Shown: one piece after another, positions 33,867 to 42,749 of the stretch
Layout of the letters: each line of letters starts with the position of its first letter
Position numbering within the stretch: the first letter of the stretch is position 1
Assembly (NCBI RefSeq): GCF_025060755.1
Contig: NZ_JANYUY010000027.1
Location: forward strand, 1-64,000
Reading direction: 5' to 3'
DNA from: Paenibacillus doosanensis
Lineage (GTDB): Bacteria > Bacillota > Bacilli > Paenibacillales > NBRC-103111
DNA: 64,000 nucleotides
Notes under the pieces: generated by a model
The model's input: only the letters and a program-made list of their open reading frames with translations
What the model was told of the DNA's origin: nothing
Database searches by the model: none
Program-made: the position numbers and the translations under genes

Positions 33867-34697
33867 ATGTATCGGAAAATGTTTGCACTCGCACTCATCA
33901 TTATGGTAGTGGCCGGATGCGGAGCGAAACCCGCAGCGCAGGATTCAGCCCAGGGAACCGATCAGACGGCGCCCGTTTCAACCGTAATCAACCCTGTCTC
34001 CGCTAATGCCAACGGAAGCAATATCGGCGGCAATCCGGCAGTACCGCTCGCTTCCGGCCAAGAACCGGCTGCCGCAGCCTTTAACGTCAAGGAGCATGTC
34101 ATCTATTCGGGACCGCGTTCCGAGAAAAAAGTAGCGCTCACCTTCGACGACGGACCCGACGCCAAATTTACGAACCAAATTCTCGACATTTTGAAAAAGG
34201 AACAAGTCGTCGCGACCTTCTTCGTCACCGGAGAACATGCGTCCGCACACAAGGATGTCATGAAGCGCATCGTGGAAAACGGCCATGAAGTCGGCAACCA
34301 TTCCTGGGATCATCAGGATCTGACCAAGATGGACGAACAGCAATTAAAGGATGAAATAGATAAAACGGATGCCGTCATTCAAGGCTTTACCGGTCGGCCT
34401 TCAACGCTGCTGCGCCCTCCCTACGGAGCGATATCCAAGCAAGTCGTCGATCACGCGGAATCCAATCACAAGCTTATATTCTGGTCGGTGGACACAAGAG
34501 ACTGGCAGGGCTACACCAGCGAGAAAATTATGGAGACGTTCAAAAAAGAGCTCAAGCCCGGCGCGATCATTTTGCAGCATTCCGCCGGCGGGAAAAACGG
34601 CAACTTGAGCAATACCGTCAAAGCGCTCCCTCAGCTTATCCATTATTTGAAGGAGCACGGGTATGAAATGGTGACTGTCTCCAACCTTGCTCCTTAA
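33867..34697 (+). CDS. polysaccharide deacetylase lipoprotein (NodB domain)
   Basis: 276 residues from ATG at 33867 (AGAAGG 6 bp upstream), giving a signal peptide with lipobox MVVAGC. A Ser/Asn/Ala-rich spacer (about 25-75) leads to the NodB domain at about 90-270: catalytic base in TFDDGPD, metal ligands in GNHSWDH, active-site RPPYG, and the closing motif GAIILQHSAG. It is likely to deacetylate cell-wall peptidoglycan or N-acetylglucosamine polymers outside the membrane. In-frame ATGs at 33834 and 33837 have no ribosome site. Confidence 0.9.
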   Translation: MYRKMFALALIIMVVAGCGAKPAAQDSAQGTDQTAPVSTVINPVSANANGSNIGGNPAVPLASGQEPAAAAFNVKEHVIYSGPRSEKKVALTFDDGPDAKFTNQILDILKKEQVVATFFVTGEHASAHKDVMKRIVENGHEVGNHSWDHQDLTKMDEQQLKDEIDKTDAVIQGFTGRPSTLLRPPYGAISKQVVDHAESNHKLIFWSVDTRDWQGYTSEKIMETFKKELKPGAIILQHSAGGKNGNLSNTVKALPQLIHYLKEHGYEMVTVSNLAP

Positions 34698-34851
34698 ACC
34701 GAACCACGATTATCCGAATGACCAGACGAAGGCCTGCTGCGCCCCGGGCTTATGCCACTCCAAGTTCCCTTGGAAGCAGCCTTCGTCTGTGTCATCCGAT
34801 TCAAATTTTTTCCAATGCCCCTCATCCCCTGCCTCCCTGATTTTACCACAT

Positions 34852-36768
34852 TTATTCCATTCGTTGATACAATATTTCCCGTTCCGCCTCTAGCAGCAGC
34901 TTCTCGTTGTACATCTCCGTCAACTTTTCCGGAATGTTCTCTTGCAGCATCGCGCTATCCAGCACCGCAATTTTGCGTTCCACCGCTGCAATTTCCGCTT
35001 CCAGCTTGGCTAACTGTTTCTCCGTCTGGCGGGTGCTCTCCGCTGCGGCGGTGGCGATCTCTTGCTTTCGCGCAGGCTTGGCCGGTTCGGCGCGCCCGAT
35101 CGTAGCGGAGGACCGAAGCTCGTCGCGTTTCTTCCTGGCTTCATCGTAAAACCCTTCATAGCGCGCAAGCTCCCCCCGCTCGATCCAATACGTAATCGGG
35201 AACAGCTTGTTTAGCAAATAGCGGTCGTGCGACACGCAGAGGATCGTCCCCTCGAATTGAGCGAGCGTATCTTCGAGCGCCTCTCTGGCGTCAATATCCA
35301 GATGGTTGGTCGGTTCGTCCAGCATCAGCACGTTGACGTCCTGATACATCAGCTGAGCGAGCCGCAATCTCATCCTCTCGCCGCCGCTCAGAGCTTTGAC
35401 CTTACGGAAAACGGCCGCACCGTAAAAGAGAAACTTGGCAAGCAGATGGCGCGCCTCCCCTTCTTCTACCATCACGGCGTCGCGGAAGGCGTCCAAGATC
35501 GTCATCTCGTCATTCACGAATCCGTCCTGCTGGGCCAAATAGCCGAGCTTGACCTGACTTCCTAATTGTACGGTGCCTTGATCCGGCGCGAGCCCTTCGG
35601 CAATCATCTTGAGCAGCGTCGATTTGCCGCTTCCGTTATCGCCTACAATCGCAGCAAATTCGCGATAGCGGACCAGCATATTCACCGAGGAATACAACAC
35701 CCGAGATGCGGCTGCCTCGCTTGAACCCGGCGCCTGCCCCGCTCTTACGGACATTTTCACGTCTTTAAGCGTGATCACGTCGTTCCCGCTGCGTTCTCCC
35801 GCCTGGAAAGACAGCCCGATCTTCTTGCGCTCAAGCATGGGGCGGTCGAGCTTATCCATCCTGTCCAGCGCTTTTTGCATCGCTGCCGCCCGCTTGAACA
35901 TCTTCGGGTTATCCGCCTGCGCCGCCCATATCCGCAATCGCTTTATCGCTTCCTCCATCTTCCTGATCTTCTTCTGCTGCTCTTGAAAAGCCGCGAATTC
36001 CGCCAGCAGCCGGCGCTCCTTCTCCACTACGAAGTAAGAATAGTTCCCGTGATACACTTCGCCTGAGCCGCCTTCCAAATCGATGATTTTGCCGGCGACA
36101 CGGTCGAGGAAGTAACGATCATGGGACACGATCACCACGCTCCCCCGGTAATCCCGCAAATGGCCCTCCAGCCATTCAAGCGCTTGAAGATCGAGATGAT
36201 TGGTCGGCTCATCCAGGAGCAGCAGGTCCGGCTCCCTCAGCAAAATATTGGCCAAACATACCTTCGTGCGCTCCCCGCCGCTTAAGCTGCTGAACGGTTG
36301 CCCAAGTAAAGCCGTCAAGCCGAGACCGCCGGCCACCCGCAGCATTCGGGCCTCCATCTCATACCCGCCCATCTCGGCAAACCGGTCCTGCAGCTCACCG
36401 TACTCCTTCAGCCTTCTGTCCGTAAATGCGGCATCGGCCATTCCGGCTTCCAGCTCCGTCATCCGCTCGCGCATTAGCAGCAGGTCTGCGAATGCTTTCT
36501 GAAGCACTTCTTCCGCCGTCGTGTCCGCACCGTAGTCCGGTATTTGCGCCAGCAGCGCCGTACGGGCTCCCTTCCTGCAATGAATGGCGCCGCTATCCGG
36601 CGGTTCCAGACCGGCTATGAGCTTTAACACCGTCGTTTTGCCGCAGCCGTTAGGCCCTACCAATCCAATTCGGTCGCCTTCGTGAATTTCTACCGTCAAA
36701 TTTTGAAGGACCGGGGCTCCTCCCCAGCCTTTGTTCATTTTATCTAAAGCGCAGATGATCATGGTCAT
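34852..36768 (-). CDS. ABC-F family ATPase (ribosome-acting)
   Basis: 638 residues with two ATPase domains and no membrane part. Domain 1: GPNGCGKTT, signature LSGGERTK, DEPTNHLD. Linker with Lys/Arg-rich coiled coil (about 240-320, QQKKIRKMEEAIKRLRIWA). Domain 2: GDNGSGKST, LSGGERMR, DEPTNHLD. C-terminal coiled coil (about 560-637, RQTEKQLAKLEAEIAAVERK). ABC-F proteins bind the ribosomal E site and either relieve stalling or protect against antibiotics. The leader peptide plus attenuator upstream favours an antibiotic-inducible member of the Vml/Lsa/Vga kind. Start ATG 36768 chosen over the next ATG six bases on. Confidence 0.92.
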   Translation of the reverse strand: MTMIICALDKMNKGWGGAPVLQNLTVEIHEGDRIGLVGPNGCGKTTVLKLIAGLEPPDSGAIHCRKGARTALLAQIPDYGADTTAEEVLQKAFADLLLMRERMTELEAGMADAAFTDRRLKEYGELQDRFAEMGGYEMEARMLRVAGGLGLTALLGQPFSSLSGGERTKVCLANILLREPDLLLLDEPTNHLDLQALEWLEGHLRDYRGSVVIVSHDRYFLDRVAGKIIDLEGGSGEVYHGNYSYFVVEKERRLLAEFAAFQEQQKKIRKMEEAIKRLRIWAAQADNPKMFKRAAAMQKALDRMDKLDRPMLERKKIGLSFQAGERSGNDVITLKDVKMSVRAGQAPGSSEAAASRVLYSSVNMLVRYREFAAIVGDNGSGKSTLLKMIAEGLAPDQGTVQLGSQVKLGYLAQQDGFVNDEMTILDAFRDAVMVEEGEARHLLAKFLFYGAAVFRKVKALSGGERMRLRLAQLMYQDVNVLMLDEPTNHLDIDAREALEDTLAQFEGTILCVSHDRYLLNKLFPITYWIERGELARYEGFYDEARKKRDELRSSATIGRAEPAKPARKQEIATAAAESTRQTEKQLAKLEAEIAAVERKIAVLDSAMLQENIPEKLTEMYNEKLLLEAEREILYQRME

Positions 36769-36873
36769 CACTCTCTCTTTCATTCGATAGGTCGATAATG
36801 GGCGTACGGGTTTACGATCGGCATGTCCCCGGTTACCGGTAAGACAGCGCCGTCCCTCGTTTCCCGACAACGA

Positions 36874-36917
36874 CAAAAAAGCCGCAGGGCAAAAGGCAAC
36901 CTTTTACCCGCGGCTTT
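36874..36917 (-). terminator. attenuator hairpin before ABC-F gene
   Basis: On the minus strand AAAGCCGCGGGTAAAAGG (36917-36900) pairs with CCTTTTGCCCTGCGGCTTT (36896-36878, one bulge), then TTTTTTG. It lies between the leader ORF and the ABC-F start, so without antitermination the gene would not be transcribed. Confidence 0.85.
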
Positions 36918-36953
36918 CGTTAGCCGTAGAAACCTTACCGTGGCCGGCATGGA

Positions 36954-37106
36954 TTATACCGGTCTCACCGTACGCTCTATATGGGTCAAAATGCTGCAGT
37001 CGCCGTAAAAAGACAGACCTCTCCCGCCGATGGCGGAGCGAAATACGATCGTAGTTAGATGCACCCAATAATGGGACCACTGACTACTTAAGGCAACTTG
37101 CAGCAT
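36954..37106 (-). CDS. 50-codon leader peptide of ABC-F attenuation region
   Basis: ATG at 37106 has an almost ideal ribosome site (AAAGGAGGTG, 5 nt before ATG). The product starts MLQVALSSQWSHYWVHLTT and ends IERTVRPV. It is too short and featureless to be an enzyme, is preceded by a good promoter and followed within 37 bp by a strong terminator, the layout of ribosome-mediated attenuation known for vmlR, vga and msr-type genes. Ribosome stalling on it could prevent the terminator from folding. It may also simply be a small protein. Confidence 0.7.
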   Translation of the reverse strand: MLQVALSSQWSHYWVHLTTIVFRSAIGGRGLSFYGDCSILTHIERTVRPV

Positions 37107-37161
37107 GTTGACACCTCCTTTATCGATAAACGATTGAAATGTGGAATGACGTATAAATAGT

Positions 37162-37190
37162 ACTATAGCATATGGAAAAAGATTCCACAA
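37162..37190 (-). promoter_or_regulatory. promoter of the leader/ABC-F transcript
   Basis: Minus strand TTGTGG (37190-37185), 17-bp spacer, TATAGT (37167-37162). Transcription would start near 37155, about 50 nt before the leader ATG. Confidence 0.7.
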
Positions 37191-37206
37191 CCGCCATATT
37201 CAGAAG

Positions 37207-38034
37207 CTACAAATAAGGCTCGACGATTCTCTGAATCCGCGCGAGTCCTTCCCACATATCGCCCGGACCGTCATAGATCAGTACGACGGAACCGTTATAG
37301 CCGGCCGCATGCAGCGTATCCAGGCAGCGGCGAAATTCCGGCTCGTCCGGCATGCCCGCCTCGTCGTAATGCGCCTTCGCATGGACCGAGAGGCTGTGAG
37401 GCAGCGTCAATGCGAACTCGCCGTATTTGGCGGGAGCTGCGAAATTGCCGAAATCCGTAATCATGCGAACCTGATGATTCGTCCGATCCAGAAGCTCCAG
37501 GCAGTTGTCCGCGCGGGACATGAGCGGCTTGAAGTTTTCCGTTATGACGCTTACACCGCGTTTGGCCGCATACTCGTGCAGCTCCGACAAGCTCGCCGCC
37601 GAACGATACAGCGCTTCCTTATCCTCGGGCGAAGCATCCCCGGCGATGACGCGAATCTGCTTCGCGCCGGCTTGAGCAGCCACTTCGATCCATTCTTGAA
37701 CGAGGCGATAATCCGCTTCGCGTCTCTTCTCGTCCCGCGTCGATAAATCTCCGTAATCGAGCAGCAGCGTATCGAACGACACTCCGGCCGTTTCGAACCG
37801 ATTGCGCAGCAGCTGCAGGTAAGCGCTATCCGTCGAAGGGAAATGAAAATGACAAATCTCGACCGCTTTATAACCCCTCGCCCCCGCTTCGGCCGGCAGC
37901 TCCAGCAAAGTCAGAACCTGCGGCTGTTCCTGCTCGCGGGTACGATGCGATCCCGCCTCCTCATCCCAAACCGTCCACCGAAGCGGACCAAGCAGCCGAT
38001 GCAAGCTCCACGTACTGACAGATAAATATGACAT
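37207..38034 (-). CDS. sugar phosphate isomerase/epimerase (AP-endonuclease-2-like TIM barrel)
   Basis: 275 residues from ATG at 38034 (GGGGGAGG 8 bp upstream). It shows the barrel features of the family: AVEICHFHF near residue 45, QIRVIAGDASPEDKEA, VSVITENFKPLMSRADN with the metal Glu, MITDFGNFA, SVHAKAHYDEAGMPDEPEF and GYNGSVVLIYDGPGDMWEGL. Such enzymes bind a divalent metal and isomerise or epimerise sugars or inositols; the exact substrate is not clear. Monocistronic, separated from the NUDIX gene by 71 bp. Confidence 0.85.
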   Translation of the reverse strand: MSYLSVSTWSLHRLLGPLRWTVWDEEAGSHRTREQEQPQVLTLLELPAEAGARGYKAVEICHFHFPSTDSAYLQLLRNRFETAGVSFDTLLLDYGDLSTRDEKRREADYRLVQEWIEVAAQAGAKQIRVIAGDASPEDKEALYRSAASLSELHEYAAKRGVSVITENFKPLMSRADNCLELLDRTNHQVRMITDFGNFAAPAKYGEFALTLPHSLSVHAKAHYDEAGMPDEPEFRRCLDTLHAAGYNGSVVLIYDGPGDMWEGLARIQRIVEPYL

Positions 38035-38105
38035 CGTCCACGCCTCCCCCAAATAGGATCAATATCGCCTCGCCGCATTCATGTAACCGTTCCGCGGCGC
38101 CCGGT

Positions 38106-38540
38106 TTATAGCGCGCCCTCGAACGAGTAAAAAGCCGGAGTCTTGCCGTCAGCCTCGCTCAGCCTCAACCGCTCCGCAAATTCCGGCATAAGCTCCCGTG
38201 CGGTCGGAAGATCGACCCATCTGACTTCCGCTATATCGCCGTCGGGGTCCTGGATCTGAAGCGAACCGCCGACGATTTCGGCAAAGAACGTCGCAATAAG
38301 AGCATGATGCCCCGCTTCCGTAAAGAACATCTCCCTTAGCGAGCTTAAGCCAACCAGCCCGACCGTGTAGCCCGTCTCCTCCTGAACCTCGCGGATACAG
38401 GCTTGCTCCAGCGTTTCTCCCGCCTCCACCGCGCCGCCGGGAAGCCCCCAGTACGACGAAGCTCCGCGAACATTTTTTACCAGCAGCAGCTGCCCCTTAT
38501 CGTTGAACACTTGCGCGGAAGCGACATCGATTCTTTTCAA
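38106..38540 (-). CDS. NUDIX hydrolase
   Basis: 144 residues. The NUDIX box (GGAVEAGETLEQACIREVQEETG, about 36-58, here in parts GGAVEAGE and REVQEETG) has all metal-binding glutamates. The N-terminal strand VASAQVFNDKGQLLLVKN and C-terminal DIAEVRWVDLPTARELM are typical of MutT/ADP-ribose pyrophosphatase-like members. It cleaves a nucleoside diphosphate linked to another group; the substrate is unknown. Confidence 0.88.
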   Translation of the reverse strand: MKRIDVASAQVFNDKGQLLLVKNVRGASSYWGLPGGAVEAGETLEQACIREVQEETGYTVGLVGLSSLREMFFTEAGHHALIATFFAEIVGGSLQIQDPDGDIAEVRWVDLPTARELMPEFAERLRLSEADGKTPAFYSFEGAL

Positions 38541-38663
38541 CTCCGTTCCTCCCCTCCAATACGATATTTTATTTACGTATTCGGTGCGCAGCTTCGTTTT
38601 CCTTTATTTTACTTTGGAAATTCGTAAAGCCGGGAGACGACTGCTTTAGCGGGCTTCCAATAC

Positions 38664-38689
38664 AAAAAAAGCCTGATCGCTCAGGCTTT
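38664..38689 (-). terminator. terminator of the stalk-domain gene
   Basis: Minus strand AAAGCCTGA (38689-38681) pairs with TCAGGCTTT (38676-38668), then TTTTGTA. It starts 13 bp after the stop. Confidence 0.85.
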
Positions 38690-38702
38690 CCCAGAAAGGC
38701 GG

Positions 38703-40265
38703 TTATTTCGTCGTACTCTGCAAAAGCTCCAGATCGGTCCACGTCCGCTGCTCGTTGCGGCTCCAATTCGTCAGCGCATTGCTGTATCGGCCGATCGTAT
38801 ACAGATCGCCTTGCTTGTCTTTATACATGTGCAGATCATCGCTGGAATCGGGCGCCGCCGACAATTTCTTTAGCGTGAAGTCCGCTCCCGCTTCATACAA
38901 TCCGTCCGTTTCCCCCGCTGCGGCCGGAAGCTCTAACGGATGTCTCCCCGAAGTCGGGTCGACCGGATAATTCCCGTTCCTCATAGCCGCTTCCTGCTCC
39001 GTATTAAGCGGTTTGCCGTACAAGCGAACCAGCAGCTTGCCGCTGCCGTCCACCGGCTCCGCCGACGGGCTGTCTAGTCCGAGAGGAGACACATCCTGCT
39101 CGTTCCAGACATCATTGGCCACTCTTACCTCGCCCTCCCGGTCCATAAGGGCCAGCAGGCCGGAACCGGCATAGTATAAATCTCTGAACGGCAGCCGATC
39201 CCGCGCTATCCAGACGGTGCCGTCCGGGTTCAGGGACACCAGCTCCGGTAAAAAAGGAAACTGCTCAATCGCACTCGCTTTGCCGTTGATGATCGAAAAC
39301 AATTGGTAACGGGCTCCCGGCGCCGGCCCGATCTTGGCGATCGGGTAATAGGTATAGACGCCGAGAAGCCGGCGCTTGTCGTCAATTTCGTACAAATACC
39401 CTTTCGCCTCAAGCTGAGTTCCTCCCAGCTCCCCTGTCTCCGTATCGCGCAGCTTCGCGAGAGGCATTCCTTGATACGCCAGCATATCCCCGTCACGCTC
39501 AACAGGCACTTCCTTGCCTCCGCGACTGCGCTGCCCGGCAGCTTCTTCGGCCTGCCGCCGGATCGCATCCGCCTGCTCCGGGCTCAGCCAGACTGGCGCC
39601 TCGCTCATCGACTTGGCGACCTTCACCATCGCTAGCGGCGAATCTTCCGCAGCCTGAGCGTCTATGTACAGCGCCTCGTCATCGTCGTACCGGATTTGCC
39701 CTAATACCTGATCCTGCCCGCTCCACACGGCCAAGCCGCCCTCTGCGCTCCACTGCAAATCCATCATCAGCCGGCGGTGCGCATAATCCCAAGTCAGCGG
39801 CAAGTAAGTAATATTGCGAAACTCCAGGAAAGGGTACGGCGCCTCCGCATTGTTAACCTGTTGTCCATAAACCTGGATCGGATAAGTGCTGACATTGGCG
39901 GTATAAGAACGATTCAGCGCGTTGCTCGCCGTCAGAACAGGTTTATAAGGGGCCTTATCCAGAGCGGAAATCTCCCACTCCCTGTTCGTGCAGCAGCTTC
40001 TATACAGCTGCAACCCTTCCTCTGGGCTCCAGTCAAGACGAAGCTCCAGCTCCTGAACCGTATCCCAGTTGAGCGGGACGTAGGTAACGTCGTTATAGAC
40101 CAGGAACGGATATTCCGACTGCCGGTTGTTAATAAGCTGCCCGTTGACCTGAATCGGGAAAGCGGCGATGCGAACCTGCACTTCCCCTGCGGCCGCATGG
40201 GAATTTGCCGGAAATAACGGCAGAAGCATCATGCATACAAGCCATGCGGATAACCATCGTTTCAC
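38703..40265 (-). CDS. secreted protein with two copper-amine-oxidase-N/stalk-type repeats
   Basis: 520 residues from GTG at 40265 (GGAGG 10 bp upstream; the upstream ATG in that frame lacks a site). Signal peptide to about residue 26 (ending SHAAAG). Two repeats follow: IQVNGQLINNRQSEYPFL...TYVPLNWDT (about 36-65) and IQVYGQQVNNAEAPYPFL...TYLPLTWDY (about 125-155), the strand pattern of the stalk domain found in Paenibacillus surface proteins. The last 330 residues form an unrecognised Gly/Leu-rich beta domain. Probably an exported or wall-associated protein of unknown role. Confidence 0.75.
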   Translation of the reverse strand: MKRWLSAWLVCMMLLPLFPANSHAAAGEVQVRIAAFPIQVNGQLINNRQSEYPFLVYNDVTYVPLNWDTVQELELRLDWSPEEGLQLYRSCCTNREWEISALDKAPYKPVLTASNALNRSYTANVSTYPIQVYGQQVNNAEAPYPFLEFRNITYLPLTWDYAHRRLMMDLQWSAEGGLAVWSGQDQVLGQIRYDDDEALYIDAQAAEDSPLAMVKVAKSMSEAPVWLSPEQADAIRRQAEEAAGQRSRGGKEVPVERDGDMLAYQGMPLAKLRDTETGELGGTQLEAKGYLYEIDDKRRLLGVYTYYPIAKIGPAPGARYQLFSIINGKASAIEQFPFLPELVSLNPDGTVWIARDRLPFRDLYYAGSGLLALMDREGEVRVANDVWNEQDVSPLGLDSPSAEPVDGSGKLLVRLYGKPLNTEQEAAMRNGNYPVDPTSGRHPLELPAAAGETDGLYEAGADFTLKKLSAAPDSSDDLHMYKDKQGDLYTIGRYSNALTNWSRNEQRTWTDLELLQSTTK

Positions 40266-40393
40266 TCTCTCACATCCTCCATATGTATTTTGAACTTGCA
40301 CGAATCTCCGGCGGCCGGTCATTGCGGTACGGCGAGACGGCGGTCAAGCTCGCGCAGGAGGTATCACTGCCAAACTATAGACGCCGTTCCTTG

Positions 40394-41308
40394 CTAAAAA
40401 GTTTCTTTTCGGCCCAAGCCCGCCCCGCCGCCTTCCCGGTAATACCCGACCAGAAACCCGTAAAACTGCTTGGCTACAGGACTTAAATACTTCCTCGCGT
40501 TCCAGGCGATGCCGATGCTTCTCCGGCAAGCCGGTTCCTTCACCTGCAGCAAGACGACCTCGGACGTATCGACCCGCTTGAGCTGCGGCAGCAAGGCTAC
40601 GCCGAGTCCCGCGGCAACAAACCCGATGACCGTAACGGGGTCCTCTCCCTCGAACGTAATATTCGGCGGCAAACCGGCTTCCCTGAATAGCTCCTCGAAA
40701 ATCGTCCTCGTCCCGTATCCTTTCTTCAGGGCGACGATGCGTTCGCCGGCAATTTCATGAAGAGCGATGCTTTCGCGCAGCGCCAGAGGATGGCTCCTTG
40801 CGACATAGACGTACAGCTCCTCGCTCCACAGGTATTCCCATTCAATGTCGGGGCGTTCCTCCGTCATGGAAGACAAGCAGTAATCGATCTCGCCGCTGAG
40901 CAGCTGCTCCATCATTTCGCTGGACGATTTTTGATACAGCTGAAATTGAACGTGAGGATGCTCGGCGAGAAAGCGGCTGACGAGCTGCGGAACTTCAAAT
41001 CCGCCCAGCGATTTCAAAAAAGCGAAAGACAGCGTTCCGTAATCCGGTTTGAGCAAATCCCATATCTCCTGCTTGGCTTCTTCCAGGTCCTGCAGTACGC
41101 GCGACGTTCGTTTATAAAACAGCTCCCCGTACGGATTGAGCGTCACGCCCCTGCCGACGCGCTCAAATAGAGGCACCCCAAGCTCCTCCTCCAGCTTGGC
41201 AATCGAACGACTTAGAGTCGATTGGGACACGGCTAGCCGCTCCGCCGCCCTCGTAAAATGCTGCATTTGCGCGACAACTTGAAAATATTCGATCTGCTGC
41301 CATTCCAC
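40394..41308 (-). CDS. LysR-family transcriptional regulator
   Basis: 304 residues from GTG at 41308. Winged helix at 1-60 (FTRAAERLAVSQSTLSRSIAKLEEELGVPLFER), co-inducer domain at about 90-295. It is divergent from the TauE/SafE exporter gene across a 147-bp gap, the usual layout in which such a regulator controls its neighbour. The co-inducer is unknown. Confidence 0.92.
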   Translation of the reverse strand: MEWQQIEYFQVVAQMQHFTRAAERLAVSQSTLSRSIAKLEEELGVPLFERVGRGVTLNPYGELFYKRTSRVLQDLEEAKQEIWDLLKPDYGTLSFAFLKSLGGFEVPQLVSRFLAEHPHVQFQLYQKSSSEMMEQLLSGEIDYCLSSMTEERPDIEWEYLWSEELYVYVARSHPLALRESIALHEIAGERIVALKKGYGTRTIFEELFREAGLPPNITFEGEDPVTVIGFVAAGLGVALLPQLKRVDTSEVVLLQVKEPACRRSIGIAWNARKYLSPVAKQFYGFLVGYYREGGGAGLGRKETF

Positions 41309-41346
41309 GGCATTTGCACTTCCTTATCCCGCAATATAGTCATTAC

Positions 41347-41362
41347 ATAATATCATGATTAT
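41347..41362. promoter_or_regulatory. candidate LysR-type operator
   Basis: ATAATATCATGATTAT, arms ATAAT/ATTAT around a 6-bp centre, containing T-N11-A. Located midway in the divergent gap. Confidence 0.45.
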
Positions 41363-41455
41363 ATTGAGTTTAATACATTAGACGCATCATTATCAGACGT
41401 GATTTAATAGTGGGAGGATATGACAACACGTTACACGGTTTGGAGGAACGCTGGG

Positions 41456-42220
41456 ATGGGAATTTCAATTATATTGTCCATGCTTGTCGTCGGACTTCTG
41501 CTCGGATTTGTCGGAGCGGGCGGCTCCGGTTTTATTATAGCGATGCTCAGCACCGCTTTCGGCTTTTCGATTCATACGGCTCTCGGCACGTCGCTCGCCG
41601 CGATGGTGTTTACGACGTTATCCGGCGCATTCAGTCACTACCGCGAAGGGAATGTTGCTGTGAAGCCGGGTATCGTTATCGGCATTACGGGAGCCGCGGG
41701 AGCATGGATCAGCTCGGGCTATTCCGCCTACGTCCCTGCCGAGCATCTGATGTGGATGACCGCGGGGATGCTGTTTCTCTCGTCGCTATTGCTCTGGATT
41801 CGCATGACGATGACGAGCCGCGCATCCCAAAACGGCGGACGGCCTCTCCGGGAATCGGGTGTCCGCTTCTGGCTTGCATCGGCGGCCATCGGAGCCGTTA
41901 CCGGCGCGATGTCGGGCTTTTTCGGAATCGGTTCGACGCCTTTTATCCAGATCGGAATGATCATTCTGCTCGGCCTCTCCATCCGGCAAGCGGCGGGCAC
42001 GACCATGCTGGTCATTATACCGATCGCGCTGGCCGGAGGCGCCGGGTACTATCAGATGGGCTACCTGGATATTCCGCTGCTGATTCAGGTTGTGGTCGGA
42101 TCGATGATAGGCTCATACATCGGCGCCAAATTCACGAGCCGCGTTCCGCTCGGCGTGCTGAAGACCGCTATGATCGCCATGCCTTCCATCGGCGCTTTGC
42201 TGCTCATGATACGCTCTTGA
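41456..42220 (+). CDS. TauE/SafE family membrane exporter
   Basis: 254 residues from ATG at 41456, because GGAGG lies 9 bp upstream; the more distal ATG at 41420 is too close to its GGGAGG. About eight helices arranged as two related halves, each starting with a Gly-rich turn: GFVGAGGSGFI (about 15-25) and MSGFFGIGSTPFIQIGMI (about 154-171). The family exports small anions such as sulfite or sulfoacetate. Control by the divergent LysR protein is likely. Confidence 0.88.
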   Translation: MGISIILSMLVVGLLLGFVGAGGSGFIIAMLSTAFGFSIHTALGTSLAAMVFTTLSGAFSHYREGNVAVKPGIVIGITGAAGAWISSGYSAYVPAEHLMWMTAGMLFLSSLLLWIRMTMTSRASQNGGRPLRESGVRFWLASAAIGAVTGAMSGFFGIGSTPFIQIGMIILLGLSIRQAAGTTMLVIIPIALAGGAGYYQMGYLDIPLLIQVVVGSMIGSYIGAKFTSRVPLGVLKTAMIAMPSIGALLLMIRS

Positions 42221-42329
42221 AGGACTCGTCCCTTCCTTTTTTTTGCAGAGCGGTCCTGGGACAAGCATGGCGCTTTGTCGAAGAATGCTGTAAAATAGTG
42301 TTATTCATCTAATTCATAAGGAGGGACCT

Positions 42330-42749
42330 ATGCGTAAGCTGTTTCCTTTCCTATGCGGGATCGGTTTCCTCGTGTATTCTCTCGGATTTTGTGCGGCGAG
42401 CCCTGTCCAAGCCGGTATTTTCGACAAAGTGAAAGATATTTATAACATGCCTGATAAGCTGAACGAGCTTCAAGATCAATACGATGAGGCCGCCCAAAAG
42501 CTGAGTGAGCAGCAGCAGAAGCTGCTGGACATGCAGCGGTATTCCGAAGAGCTCGCATTGAAAAATTCGGAATTGACGAAGCAATTGGAGCAGATGAGCG
42601 AAGAACGCGCATCGCTCAAGCGCAATGCCGTCGGTGCGGCGGCCATTGTCGCCGGTCTGATTGCCGCCTACATCCTGTCGATCCGCTTATGGCGTTATAG
42701 CGCATGGCGCAAGCAAAAGCAGCATAACGGAGGGATGTTCGGATCATGA
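42330..42749 (+). CDS. small exported coiled-coil membrane protein
   Basis: 139 residues. Signal-peptide-like N-terminus (about 1-29), a predicted long coiled coil at about 38-92 (ELQDQYDEAAQKLSEQQQKL and SELTKQLEQMSEERASLK), then a membrane helix at about 96-116 and a basic tail (RLWRYSAWRKQKQ). AAGGAGG precedes the ATG. The stop overlaps the next start by 4 bp, so the two gene products probably work together. I do not recognise the family. Confidence 0.78.
   Translation: MRKLFPFLCGIGFLVYSLGFCAASPVQAGIFDKVKDIYNMPDKLNELQDQYDEAAQKLSEQQQKLLDMQRYSEELALKNSELTKQLEQMSEERASLKRNAVGAAAIVAGLIAAYILSIRLWRYSAWRKQKQHNGGMFGS

Noticed and set aside
36954-37190. Longer 78-codon version of the leader ORF
   Set aside because: The upstream part overlaps the promoter and has no ribosome site; the internal ATG at 37106 has a near-perfect one.
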